A stretch of 64,000 nt of DNA from Vicia villosa (GCF_029867415.1 NC_081185.1:113009466-113073465); one strand, 5' to 3'. Positions 34,595-46,867 are shown, counted from the stretch's first letter. Numbers and translations: made by a program. The notes: generated from the sequence alone by a model not told the origin.

Positions 34595-34660
34595 CATTTC
34601 GGAAATGAACTTCCGAAAATAGGAGGCAGACTAGCATATTTCGGAAGTTCATTTCCGAAT
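34595..34660. repeat. Two further ~21-bp palindromes
   Basis: The copies ttcggaaatgaacttccgaa (about 34598) and ttcggaagttcatttccgaa (about 34640) lie upstream of the PB1-like gene. They belong to the same family as the five copies at 33824-34036. Confidence 0.75.
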
Positions 34661-34851
34661 TATGCAGAAACAGACATAAATTTTGCATTTTGTTGATTGC
34701 TTAGTGTGTTGTCTAAATTGAACATATGGAATTGACATTAACCATAAATTAGACAAGCAAGTCATAAAACATAATTATATTATAAATGTATTGAATCGGT
34801 CCGATTTTACATGATAAACAACAATACATACAAAAAACGATCCGGAACAAA

Positions 34852-36107
34852 CTAAAATTCACCGAACCAATCGGTGGATCCTAAGTCCAAAATAGGCTCA
34901 TTCTTCGACCGCTCTCTATTTTGCTCGCGCTCTTGGCTCATCATTTCTTCAAACTCCGCCATTCTTGAAACAAAAGGATCCGGCCAAGTCTCCGCCTCAT
35001 TTGAACGATGTGCGGTCCATTGACAACAAGTAGCCGGTATAGGACACCCCGGTTTCAAAAACACTTGGACGAAGTGCCGCGATCGTAGATACCCGATGCA
35101 TATGATTCGGCCCGACGAGTCCAACGGCGGTCGACTATGAAGTGGAAAGAAAGTCTCACTTAGTTCAAACCTCGTCAAATCGACGCACACCATATCATAT
35201 GCACTTGCTATTAGATGACCCATATCGGGGAATGACATCCACTTCGAAACCGGAGCGATACCGGTAAGTGATGGAACAAGTGCATCATGAATTTTCGCAA
35301 ACTTTTCTTGATTTTCATATAGTCGGCTGTAGATGTCCCGATACGAAGTCAACTCCGCAATAAGTTCCCGTCGGACTAAAGTGTGATTATTTTCCCCTTT
35401 ACCGAGCAAACCCGCAACGGCCCGATATCCACAATTTCCGTCGCCTCCAACATCAACGATGTTATCGATATATTTGTGCATAAAAAGTGGCATCTCATCA
35501 ATGTAGACAATGGGTGATTTTTTTATCGGCGGTGTGCGAGGTGGCTTCGAAATACGGGCACCTTTGTTACCACTACACTTGGACTTAGGTGTCTCATGAA
35601 TTTCCGGGAACGATGCATCAACATGTTCAAAGTAGGAAGGAGATCGTTTTGTTGATGTGTCATCTTGTGTAATTTTGGACTTTTTCGGTGCACCTTTAGT
35701 CTTAACCGGTTGAGATGGCGGTTTCAAATCGGTGGTCTCCGGAAATGCGATCTTTCGCAATTGTTCTTTTATATGCATTTTTGTTGTGTCGTCCGCTTTA
35801 GCAAACTTCTCCAATATCACTTCCAACTCGTCGGAGATGGTGATTTTGGAGTCATTTTCTTTCGGCGGGTCAAAATCATCAAAACGAAGTTTCTTCCAAT
35901 GGTCGGCTACCTTATCCATGCGTATGGGTGAATTCAAATTCTTTTTTTTTGCAAGTATACAAGCACATGGTAGGCCGTATGTCTTTCTAATCGTGCACCC
36001 ACATAATGAACTATCCGGCCCCGTGGTCTCCGACCGCTTAGCTTCATGAAACAAAAAATTCAAACCCGGCCTATCTTTTGTCCCAACCGCGGGTTTCAAC
36101 TTGCTTC
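34852..36107 (-). pseudogene. MULE transposase C-terminus fused to an OTU cysteine protease domain (truncated)
   Basis: The minus-strand frame is open to 36192, but recognisable protein starts near 36107. It opens with a SWIM-like segment (CGCTIRKTYGLPCACIL), typical of the end of a MULE/FAR1-type transposase. A Lys/Pro-rich linker follows (KTKGAPKKSK). Near 35.45-35.0 kb is an OTU-like domain with catalytic Asp and Cys in VGGDGNCGYRAVAG and His in RSRHFVQVF. OTU domains cleave ubiquitin-like modifiers. The DDE catalytic core is missing, so the transposase cannot act, although the protease half reads without stops. The last residues (STDWFGEF) end at TAG/TAA near 34852. It could be a MULE remnant or a domesticated OTU gene with a transposase tail; I favour the remnant. 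Confidence 0.72.
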
Positions 36108-36192
36108 TCATAAATTTCACAAAAATATTAAAAAAACATAATTTTTTTAATTTAGTAGTGAGAAACCAAATTATTTCAAGTTTTTTTGTCAC

Positions 36193-36446
36193 CGACCACC
36201 TTGGTGCTTAACTTCTAAAACAATTCTTGAACATGGTCAAACAAATTTAGAAAAAAGAACTAAAAGTGGCGAGGGGAGTACCAACCTTCGATTTTATTGT
36301 GTCAACAATAAGAAAGGCCTCGATTATTCACAATCAAAACTATTTAAAAATAAAAAAACTCAAATCAACCAAAACTACAAAATAGTTATTTTAGTTTTTG
36401 CGATATTCAATAATAACAAATATGTACGTAGGGACATGCATGGTGT
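36193..36446. other. Intergenic; promoter region of the U-box gene
   Basis: This lies between the OTU-MULE relic and the U-box gene start codon. No element was identified. Confidence 0.4.
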
Positions 36447-39400
36447 ATGAGAGATGTGACGTCGATGATGGAAGGAACAGAAGAGAGGGAGGAGAATGCT
36501 GCAGAACCGGAACCCAAAAACTCGGACGAGTCAACTCGTCCAGAAGATGACAGCGAAGACGATGAAGAACCCGACGCGGTGGCCGTGGTTGAAGAGATCC
36601 AACGAGTCATCGAATCGGTTGTTCAATTCGGTGAATATCGAAGAATACAAAGGAAGGAATCGCACAATCTCGCTCGTCGTTTCAAACACATGTTGCCGCT
36701 TATGGAAGACCTTCGTGACCTTCATCAACCTGTTCCTCAGAACGGCGTTGCTTGGTTGAAGAGCCTTAGGGATGCGCTTTTGTTCGCTAAGGATTTGTTG
36801 AAATTGTGCAGCCAAGGAAGCAAAATTCACCTCGTAAGCAACATTCATGCCATCTTGCTTTTCACTTTTTTCTGGTTCTGTGTTTAGGTCTTTGATTGAT
36901 AAAGTTACTCATCATATCCATGGTTTTAAAATGCGGTCACGGATGCGGTTGAGGTTGTGGGTGTTGTGATTGCGGTTATCAGAGTCTGCCATGTGCATTG
37001 CGGTTATTACGGTTACCACTATTCGCATTGCGGTCATTGAGGGTGAATTTTAATTGCGAAGAGTTTGAAATTAACCATTGAAAAACACTTAATATTAAGA
37101 TTTTTCAGATTTAAATTGAGTTTTGGGGTCTAAATTTTGAATTTTGAAGAAAATACTTGAAGAAATTTGGGCAAAGTTGTCTGATGGGATTCTAATATGG
37201 AAGGGCGTGTGATTTCAAATCAAACTGCAATTGCGGTTCGATACGGTTGCGGAAACTACCGCATGAGCAATATTGTGGTTACGTACTGCAATTTAAAACT
37301 ATGATCATATTATGATATTTTGTATTTGATTGTTATTTAATAAACAGGATAATGATGTTTTCGATTTTATGTTTTTGAACTTTAGGCATTGGAGGGTGAG
37401 GCTGTTATGAGCAAATTTCAGAAGGTTTATAAAAAATTAAGCCGAGCTTTTAAAGGTGTGCCTTTTGAAGAATTAGGAATCTCCGATGAAGTGAAAGAAC
37501 AGGTATATTTGTAAATTGTAATTATGTTAAAATAATTTATGATCATGTTAATGTATGATTGTCGAATTAAGAGGTAGAAACAGGTATATTTGTAAATTGT
37601 AATTATGTTCAAATAATTTATGATCATGTTAATGTATGATTGTCGAATTAAGAGGTAGAAACAATCGCATTTGATCCTGAATTAAGACGTAGAAACAAGC
37701 GCATTTTGATCCAACGACTATTGGTATGATGAATGTATGGATGTGTGGAAAATGTGACTGCAACAAAACCAGATTCTCTTTTGAATTTTGATATCTCAGA
37801 TTTTAACTATTTCTATTTCAACTCACTTTTGGTTCCTTGCTTGTCAATATTTCTTAGTTAAATCATGAAGATTTCAGTTTACTATTTATGTTGGTACTCT
37901 TGATGTACATATTGAGATAATGTTATATACTGTGGCTTAATTCAGCTTGAGCTAATGCACGTGCAACTCAGGCGGGCAAGGAGAAGGACTGATACACAAG
38001 ACATAGAGTTAGCAATGGATATGATGGTTGTGTTCTCCGACGAAGATGATCGTAATGCCGATAGTGCTATAATCGAAAGGCTTGCGAAAAAGTTGGAACT
38101 TCACAGTGTTGAGGATCTTGAGGTAGAAACAGCGGCTGTTGGATACCTTGCTAGAGAAAGAAAGGGACAACAAGAAGAGAGCACACAGAAAATAATTGGC
38201 CTTCTTAACAAATTCAAAAGGATTGCAGGTATGGAAGAAACCAGTGTTGTTCTTGATAATGATCCTGCCATGCCTAACAAGATGTTTGAAAGAAGCACTT
38301 CTTTGGTCATCCCTCATGAGTTTCTATGTCCAATAACACTCGAAATCATGACCGATCCTGTTATTGTTGCAAGTGGACAGGTAATAATCACATAGTTCTT
38401 CAAAAGAAATTCATTTTTTTCCCACATATATGTATGCTGCTAACAAAACTAATTTTACTCATTTTCTTGTGATTGTGTGTGTGTTTGTTTCCATCAAAGA
38501 CATATGAAAGGGAAAGCATAGAGAAGTGGTTCAATTCCAATCACATCTCTTGCCCTAAGACAAGGCAACCACTGGAACATCTTCAATTAGCACCAAACTG
38601 TGCCTTAAAGAACTTAATTGCTGAATGGTGTGAGAACCACAACTTCAAACTTCCGAAAATCTGCACTTCATGTCAAGAAACATCTTCCACCGACAACCAA
38701 GAAGCAATTCCATCTTTGGTTGAAAGCCTATGGTCAATCAACTTAGAACATCAAAGAAAGGCGGTCGAGAGAATACGCATGTTATCGAAAGAAAATTCAG
38801 AGAACAGAATTTTAGTTGCCGAGCACGGAGGAATACCGCCATTAGTACAATTACTATCCTATCCAGATTCAAAAATAAAGGAACATGCTGTTACAGCAAT
38901 TTTAAATCTATCAATTGATGAAGGTAACAAAAAGCTCATATCCAAAGAAGGTGCTATTCCAGCCATAATAGAAGTTCTAGAAAGTGGAAGTATTGTAGCT
39001 AAAGAAAACTCCGCCGCAGCTTTATTTAGCTTATCAATGATTGATGAAAACAAAGAGGTGGTTGGAATGTCAGATGGGATTCAACCTTTGGTAAATTTAC
39101 TACAAAATGGAACAGTTAGAGGGAAAAAAGATGCAGCTACAGCACTTTTTAGCTTATCATTAAACCATGCAAATAAAGATAGAGCTATAAGAGCTGGAAT
39201 TGTGACACCTTTACTTGGATTGTTAAGGGACAAAAACTTGGGAATGGTTGATGAAGCACTATCTATTATATTACTACTTGTGTTGAATTATGAAGGGAGA
39301 CAAGAGATTGGACAGTTACCTTTTATTGAAACTCTTGTTGAGTTTACTAGAGAAGGGACTCCTAAGAATAAGGAATGTGCAGCTTCTGTTCTTCTTGAGT

Positions 39401-39549
39401 TGTGTACAAGTAATTCTTCTTTTACATTGGCAGCACTTCAGTTTGGAGTTTATGAGCATTTAGTTGAGATTAAAGAAAGTGGTACAAATAGAGCACAGAG
39501 GAAAGCTAATGCAATTTTAGAACTCATAAGCAAGAGTGAGCAAATTTAA
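36447..39549 (+). CDS. PUB15: U-box/ARM-repeat E3 ubiquitin ligase, PUB15-like, 662 aa
   Basis: Four exons, 36447-36833, 37386-37502, 37946-38380 and 38500-39549, are all in phase 0 with GT-AG introns and no stop. An acidic leader (about 1-50) precedes a U-box N-terminal domain ([21 protein letters not shown], then SQGSKIHL and ISDEVKEQ). The U-box at about residues 290-360 reads [18 protein letters not shown] and continues across the intron-3 junction into [14 protein letters not shown] and [11 protein letters not shown] repeats (about 380-660) follow ([31 protein letters not shown]). U-box proteins recruit E2 enzymes and transfer ubiquitin, with ARM repeats binding substrate. The UND-U-box-ARM order is that of the PUB12-15 group; assignment to PUB15 rests on remembered resemblance. 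A second Met at 36468 could be the true start. Confidence 0.9.
36919..37303. mobile_element. MITE in intron 1 of the U-box gene
   Basis: The ends catggttttaaaatgcggt and, inverted, catagttttaaattgcagt pair over about 19 bp. Flanks atcatatc (36911-36918) and atcatatt (37304-37311) form an 8-bp target duplication with one mismatch, suggesting the hAT superfamily. The interior is rich in tgcggtt words and has no coding capacity. It lies clear of both splice sites. Confidence 0.7.
37501..37662 (+). repeat. 81-bp tandem duplication that copies a splice donor
   Basis: Unit 1 (37501-37581) starts at the last bases of exon 2 (ag|gtatattt). Unit 2 (37582-37662) repeats it with a single visible change (gttaaa/gttcaa). 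A second candidate donor is therefore created, but using it would hit an in-frame TAA at once (gta tat ttg taa). Confidence 0.9.
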
Positions 39550-40556
39550 TTGATTTTTTTTCTTCTTTTTTTTTTTCTTATATAGGTACAAAGTACAGTC
39601 AAAACTTCAAAAGTGTAATTAAATTTGTTCTTACATCCCTATGATTAGTTATATTGATTGATTCTTTTTAATAATGAACAAAAGAATACACTTAATTATA
39701 CAACAAAAAGCAAAATCAAGTTGAACTATGACAAACAAGTCATAATTAATAACAACAAATAATATTGACTTGAACGACAACCAATATTGAGCTGGATAGC
39801 GTGATTATGTTTGAAAGGGACAGCATGATGATTATGGAGTGTGGTTGTAAGAAAAAGTATAATGCATGATAAGTTATGATATTGACATATTAAACTTTCT
39901 TAAGAAAAAAAAAAGGCCAATTACATTTTTTGAACCGGGCGGTTTTACAAAGCCGGCTCCGATTCTTTGGTTGGAATCAGTATTGTCGATGGCGAGAGCC
40001 AAAATCCCACCATACCGGCCGCTTTGCGGCACCCTTATTGCGGATTATAGCGGAAAAACCCGCAATAGCGGCGAGTCCAAAAAACGCCATGTATATCCGC
40101 CATAGCGGCCATGGCGAGGCAATTTGATAACACTGGTTCGAATGGTTCTATCCGGTTTTACTCCGGTTTTGATCCACTAGCGGTTTTAAAAGGTTGACCC
40201 AACCGAATTCATCTCCGTTTCTGGTTCGGCCTGGTTTTTAAAACATTCATTACTTGAGTATTTATTTTTTCCTTTTCGTGTAAACAAAATGAAGCAATAC
40301 AAGTGTATCAAAAGAAATTAATATAAGTAATATGAATACTTTAAAAGGGTAAAGAAACTCAGCCAATACACATCTGCACCATTTCTGTGAAATATAACGC
40401 TGACTTTTATACTAGGGTGGAAAGTAGTACAAATTAATGAGTTATATGTGATAAACTGATACAAAATTCACATAATTTTGAAGTTGATGCTGCACAAGAA
40501 TATAATGCAACTAAAAAGCATATTGACAACGAGTTCAATGGCTAACCTGGTGACTC

Positions 40557-40632
40557 CTTGGTTTTAATACATTAATTTGGCTGCATCCTCAAATTTTGGT
40601 TTTAATACATTAATTTGGTTGCATCCTCAAAA
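40557..40632 (+). repeat. Tandem duplication of ~40 bp
   Basis: The word ggttttaatacattaatttgg followed by ctgcatcctcaaa occurs twice in tandem, at about 40560 and 40600. Confidence 0.8.
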
Positions 40633-41257
40633 TTAAAGAAAATTACATGATAAATTCTTAATCTCATCACAACAATATCCTTGTAGGTTTGAGTAGTTAG
40701 GTGATATTATTTCCATAATTTCTTGAAAAACTAATAGTAACCACTGCCGGATTTAATCAGGTTGAGGTTATGATCTGCAGTATGCAACTATAGTAACCAT
40801 TGACAATTTCCATGACAGAATTTTAATCAAATCAATAACTAAGTAGCCTGCAACTATAATTTTACGAGGTTTAGCTTATAGACCTTCCATACTAGTTTGA
40901 GCAGTTGTATTACTTACATCAATCTCTATATACCACCCACCAAATCCAAGCTTATAGAACTTCCACAATGAGATATATAAATCTGAATATTAGAAACGGG
41001 GATTCAGCTAACATCAAATTAATCTTTATTACTGCAAAAACTACACTTATCAAAATGCAATGAGATTGAGGCCAAAATCAATTTTGAGTTTGAATTGAAA
41101 TTTCATGTTCATTTTAATCACATGCTTTACACTGCCATCCATTCAAACCAAAAAGAAAATAAAACTAACAGATAAACCAAAAGCATAATTTCATTTCAAT
41201 TTTCATTTGAATTACACTTTGATGAGTTTATTTACGGTGGAAAATTACAGCAGTAAC

Positions 41258-41427
41258 AAAAGATTACAGTGGAGATTACATTGGTTTTGAGGCTTCTTAA
41301 CCAAATAAGACAAAAGATTAAAGTGGAGATTACATTGGTTTTGACTTTTGAGGCTTCTTAACCAAATAAGACAAAAGATTAAAGTGGAGATTACATTGGT
41401 TTTGAGGCTTCTTAACCAAATAAGACA
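41258..41427 (+). repeat. Three-copy tandem repeat of ~60 bp
   Basis: The unit (gtggagattacattggttttg, then aggcttcttaaccaaataag) occurs three times. The middle copy has an extra acttttg. Confidence 0.85.
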
Positions 41428-41555
41428 GATTCATCTGGTTCTTCTCTTGGGTAGTGGTTAATGTGATAGGGTTTTGAAGTATGGTTATCAGGGGTTTCTT
41501 CTTCATCAAGCTACAAGGCTATTCTCCTCTTCTCAACATTAGAATGTTCAACTGA

Positions 41556-41738
41556 GGAGCATTGAAGGTCTCATCTATTCATCAAAATTAACGTAGGAGA
41601 ATTGAAGGTCTCATCTATTCATCAAAATTAAGGTTTTTGCATGGTTTGAGCTGGATATATCAATTGAGCTTGATTCAAGTGTTGTTTCTAGTGGAACATG
41701 GAGAGCTTGATTCAAGTGTTGTTTCTAGTGGAACATGG
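41556..41738 (+). repeat. Two adjacent tandem duplications
   Basis: The word attgaaggtctcatctattc occurs at about 41560 and 41600. The word gagcttgattcaagtgttgt with its continuation occurs at 41666 and 41703. Each is a direct duplication with a ~37-40-bp period. Confidence 0.8.
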
Positions 41739-43200
41739 ATTCTCCTTAACTGTTGGTCAAGATATGGTGCATTATTCATCTTGAGTGACTTAAGGTGCAA
41801 GACATTAAGAATTGGAAGTTTGGTCATGAGATATTGGGATTTCATTGATTTAATGATGAATTTGAGATATTGATTCCATTACTCAAAATTTATCAAGACA
41901 TTTTGTTCATCAAGAGTTTGATTCAAGCTAAGATCAAGACACATTTTTTTATATGGGTTCTTAGCATGCGAGTTACAAGATTTTGTGCATTATTCAAGTG
42001 CATCATCATTGTTCATTCAAGATTAATTTCAAATTTCATTTCAAGTGTCCAAATTACAATGTTATTCATATTCAAATTCAAATTCAATTGATTCAAGACA
42101 TGTTCAAAGTTTCAATTACAAGAAATTTCATGCTAGCTTGCTTATCCATTTCCTTGTTAACTTCAACATTCTTCATCAGTCCACAAAACTCCAAAAATTA
42201 TGCAGCACAAAAAAACATGCTGCTCCATACAACCCTGCAATGTGCCTACGCTGCCACAAACTTCTCCAAACTATGCTGTCCAGAAAACTATCATAAACAG
42301 CTGCCAACCTATATCCATAACTTGCCAAAACCTTACCCAAAATAACCTTGCAAAACCTGCTACAAAAAATCAAACCATACAAAGCCTTGCACAAAATATA
42401 GTACATCGAGAGAGAGAAAAATTGCAAAAACAAAAGTATATGGTACAAGAGCTGTGCCTCACCTCCACTCATCCCACTACCCTGCTAAACCTCACATACC
42501 TACAAACTTGTTAACCAAGTTTTAATCCAAGGAAAAATTCCACTATGCCATCTAACACTCATTCCTCACACACTCCCTGCCTATATAAACTAGGGGTGTT
42601 CAAATGTTTGGTTAACCGGTCCAAATATCTGAACTGAATTGAACCATAAAAAATTTAAACCATTAAAATAATTAATGAATTGAATTGTATATTTTAAACA
42701 ATTCAGTTAATATAATTGAATTTAAAAACCAATTTAAACGGTTATAAACTCTTCTATAAAAAATGTAGAAAAAAAATGCAAATAACCAAGTTTAAAAATT
42801 TTTTTACCCAAAAACCAGGTTTTGGGGAAAATTACCTGGATGACCAGGTTTGGGAGGTGCCCTACACGTAGGAGCCACCTCCCGTGGCGCCTAGCTTGAA
42901 ACTTTTCTTCTTATGCGCCACCTAGGGTGGCGCCTTAGTTCTTCCAGAACTAATAAGCCACCTGGGGTGGCGCCTACGTGGTGTTCCCCTTTTTTTTGTT
43001 TTTTTTAACATATTTAAAAAAATCTATTAAATAAGAAAATAAGATCAATGAATCAGTTAACATGAGCGTTCATGGAAAACATTCATTCATTCATTAATTA
43101 ATTAAAAGGTACATTGAAAATCACCAACAGAAAAAAAAACTAAAACATCTAAGAAATTACAACGGTTAAAACAATTTCATTTGGTCCATTCATCATTTGA

Positions 43201-43395
43201 ATGCAATCAATGTCGTATTCCACCTTATCTCAGAAACTTATCGTTGCTCTGGTCACAGCATCGGCCCTTGTTTTAAGCCTCTTGATGCTTCTGATCTGTT
43301 CGCCGGATTCGTACTCCCTCTCTAAAAAAGACATGAGAGTCCTCTTGAGTTGCTCGACGGAAGAGATATTCCAAAACATAACCGGCATGGGAGGT
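43201..43395 (-). pseudogene. Short second frame of the left arm, broken
   Basis: This is the inverse counterpart of the open frame at 49521-49760. A Trp codon (TGG in the right arm) is TGA here, in the context FWDKVEYDID. No function is recognised. Confidence 0.5.
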
Positions 43396-43640
43396 TTGAC
43401 GAGAGAGAATATGACATAACCGGCATGAAGACAGCTTCACTACAAGACAAATACATGAGTAATTGATTTAATTAAAGATAGTACAAATACATAACTAGTA
43501 GTTTTAATAAAAGATAGTACAAATACATGAAATACTAGTTGATTTAATAAAAGATAATACAAATACATAAGTAGTACAAATACAAATATAAATATTTAAG
43601 TAGTACAAATACATAAGTAGTACAAACACACGACATACAA

Positions 43641-46026
43641 TTAATTGTTGGTGGAGGTTGCTCCATGATTAGGACAAGTATTTTTATTGTGCCCGACTTG
43701 ACGACATATGCCACATTTTCTTATCATTTCCTCATGATCATCCATTTCGGTTCGGATCCATATGTGTTTGGTCGACCTTTTTTCTTTCGCCGCATGTTGT
43801 CATTATGGCAAACCACGTCCCCCTCTTACGCAGGCCAATAATCCTCCTTTGCCATCACTTGAAATGCATTATTGTACACTCCGAGCAAGGTATCCGCCTT
43901 GTAAATGGGAGATAAAAGTGCTAACGGATCTTGGTGCGCATACGAACATGCTGCTATGACATGAGAGCATGGCATGCGAAAGGCTTGAAACTTTCCGCAG
44001 TCGCACCATCCTTCGTATGTAAGAACCCTGTATTGTTGCTTCGGAAGACCCTCGTTATGGTCGATTGTTTCTTTGACACTGAAGGTCCGGTTGAATCGGT
44101 CGAAAGATGTAACAATGTGGCTGTTGGCTTTGGCAGATTGCTCTTTCATGAATTTGACGCAGGTTTCGCTGAATACTTGTCTGGATTCTAAAACTACACT
44201 CCAACGCTCACCTCTTCGTGCGAAAAGAGAATCCATCCTATAGTATGTTGCTTGCACCATGGCAGTAATCGGAAGGTGTCTGATGCCCTTAAACACTCCG
44301 TTCATAGACTCCACAAGATTTGTAGTCATGTGCCCCCATCGCTGCCCGTTGTCGTATGATCTTGTCCATTTCTCTCTAGCAAGATTATCTATCCATCTGC
44401 CTGCATCTGGATTTGACAATACAATTTCATGTCAATAATATTGGAACGTCGGTTTAGTCAATGCATATCCAGCATTGACAAGAGTCTTCCGAAGAACCTT
44501 ATCCCTTATCTCTCGCATGAAATTTTGTGCGATATGTCGAATACAGTAAACATGCGTTGAATGTGGGTTTTGCCACCCGTTTGCTGGATTGTTGTACGCA
44601 CTCTCGAGGAAGCATGCCTATCTGAAATCAAACAGAGCCCAGGTTGGGGGGCAACGTGTGAATGAAGATTTTTGAGAAAGAAACCCCAACCTCCAGCAGT
44701 TTCTCCTTCCACAAGAGTGAACGCAACAGGAAAAATGTTACTGTTTCCGTCTTATGCCACAGCCATCAACAAGGTCCCCTTATATGTTCCGTACAACCAA
44801 GTGCCATCTATTTGAAGAATTGGTTTGCAATACGCAAATCCTTGAACGCGTGGGCGGAAAGCCCAGAAAAGCCTATGGAATATCACATTTCCTTGAAGGC
44901 ACGTTCCGTCTGGAGATTGCGCGGGAAGGGTCTTTAAAATAGTAACGGTTCCAAGAGCATAAATTTGAAGCGCGAATAAGAAACGCGGGAGTTGTTTGTA
45001 CGAATCCTCCCAATTTTCATACACAAGTTCGATCGCTTTAGTTTTCGCCAGCCAAGTCTTTCTATAAGACGGAGTGTAATTGTAAGTTGCAACGATATGA
45101 GAGATTATCGTTTTCACCTTTACTAACGGATCTTTGTCTACTAGGGGAAAGATTTCTTGACATATAATATCATAACTTAGTTTACGGTGATCTTGGGAAA
45201 CATTTGTGTTAACACACGTGTGATCTTGGGAAATAACTCCTATCACCCAGGAATCACTTCTCTTCTGGTATGATGCACCCAACTTGAATCCACAGTCAGG
45301 GTTTCTACACTTAATTTTATACCTCTCAACGTTGGTGCGATCAACTTTAAAATCAACATTGTTTGCCATATGAAATCTTTTTATGGCCATGATACATTCC
45401 TCCTTTGAACGAAACGTGTCTCCTTCTTTTAACCGTGCATCTGTTTGAGTGTATGGATCATAGAAAATATCAGACGATGGTTCATCTCCATCGAAGTTCA
45501 AGTTCCTCATGTGCGCTGGAGGCATATGCACTTGATCTGGTGGCACAACAACGTCCGGTTCGTCTTCAATTTCCTCGTTGACCAAGTGATCAACTTCTAT
45601 TTCTGGTGCTTCTTCTTCATCTACGATGTCGACCTCTGCTTGCTCGTCGACAAGTGAATCAATGACTTGTGACTCAACCAATTATGTGGGTTGAACTTCT
45701 GGCAGAGTAACATACAGTTCTATGTACTCGTAACCAGAATACTCATGATTGGCGAACATATTCTGCAGGTCTTCATCATCTTTGACCTCAACTTGGATAA
45801 ACTTGACCGGGTTGTCCCCACGAAGAAATCGATATTGGTAAAAAATTTGGAATACATCACCCAGTGCAAGCTTCGTCTCTAATCTCTGTTTGAAGTAACT
45901 GAAATTTGCTTTTCTACTTAAACAAAATCGTGTAACCTCATTGTTTTTAAACAGAAAACCAACTTCTTCGTTGTCATAGGTCTCGCAAAAAACATGAGCG
46001 TTGATAATGTATTGTGGAGGGGCCAT
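43641..46026 (-). pseudogene. MULE-2 transposase, left-arm copy, broken
   Basis: The gene starts at ATG 46026 (MAPPQYIINAHVF) and reads an N-terminal PB1-like domain (TRFCLSRKANFSYF...VEVKDDEDLQNMF), an acidic linker, and a MuDR DNA-binding region (FRSKEECIMAIKRFH...CRNPDCGFKLGASY). The catalytic core has Asp motifs QIDGTWLYGTYKG and CLISDRHAS. A SWIM finger (CDCGKFQAFRMPCSHVIAA) and a CCHC knuckle (CGICRQVGHNKNTC) end it. Stops occur at 45682, about 44752, about 44434 and 43826. One-base deletions lie near 44610 and 43765. The right arm is intact at every one of these sites. Three of the four stops fit C-to-T transitions or simple base changes. The gene reads away from the centre of the palindrome. 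Confidence 0.88.
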
Positions 46027-46405
46027 TGTTGAGTGTGTAATGAGATGTGTAGTTTTTCACATTAGTGGCTTCCTTTATGTAGACGAACATTTGGTGAAGT
46101 CAATTAGGGTTTATGAATGCATACTGATGGAAAATGAATGCCTGTAAAAAACACAGACATACTGAGTTGATTTGAGGTATGCATGACATTGTTGCACAGT
46201 CGACTTGGCCAGACATAGCCATACTGAGTTGCGCATACCGTGCAATCACATGCGAAAACAGTTGATGAAAAATGAATGCATGTATCGTCACAGACGTGTA
46301 CAGTTAATTTGAGGTATGCATGACATTGTTACACAGTCGAGTTGCGCATACTGTACACTAATTATTTGCGGTGAAACAGCAAACCCTATTCAAAAAGCAA
46401 ACCCT

Positions 46406-46487
46406 ATTCTACATATTGATGATTTGCACTAATGCGCCACCCCAGGTGGCGCCTACATGCAATCCTTTATTTTTTTTTGCTAGGGTT
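46406..46487. other. Central spacer of the inverted MULE duplication
   Basis: About 82 bp not shared by the arms. It contains one GGCGCC-type palindrome (gcgccaccccaggtggcgcc, about 46435-46454), the same motif found near the outer ends. This suggests that a single 5' terminal region was kept when the two copies joined. Confidence 0.75.
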
Positions 46488-46867
46488 TAGGGTTTGCTAT
46501 TTGAATAGGGTTTGTTGTTTCACCGCAAATAATTAGTGTACAGTATGCGCAACTCGACTGTGCAACAATGTCATGCATACCTCAAATCAATTGTACACGT
46601 CTGTGACGATACATGCATTCATTTTTCATCAACTGTTTTCGCATGTGATTGTACGGTATGTGCAACTCAATATGGTTGTGTCTGGTCAAGTCGACTGTGC
46701 AACAATGTCATGCATACCTCAAATCAACTCAGTACGTCTGTGTTTTTTATAGGCATTCATTTTCCATCAGTATGCATTCATAAACCCTAATTGACTTCAC
46801 CAAATGTTCGTCTACATAAAGGAAGCCACTAATGTGAAAAATTACACATCTCATTACACACTCAACA

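Larger units (their letters stand above)
39550..42767. other. Gene-poor spacer with repeat fragments
   Basis: From about 39.93 to 40.25 kb there is a GC-richer, palindrome-rich patch (accggccgctttgcgg, atagcggccatggcgagg) that looks like a degenerate transposon. Several short direct duplications lie between 40.55 and 41.74 kb. Between 41.8 and 42.6 kb nothing is recognised. No gene is supported. Confidence 0.4.
42768..46405 (-). repeat. Left arm of the inverted MULE duplication
   Basis: This arm is the inverse of 46488-50154. Near its outer end it carries three GGCGCC-type palindromes (around 42890-42980). Near the centre is a doubled ~140-bp promoter-like repeat containing tttgaggtatgcatgacatt (about 46172 and 46311). 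Confidence 0.9.

Noticed and set aside
42176..42514. Overlapping open frames of about 100 codons on both strands
   Set aside because: Low-complexity, no recognised motif, no splice or promoter context. They overlap each other and look like chance frames in AT-rich DNA.
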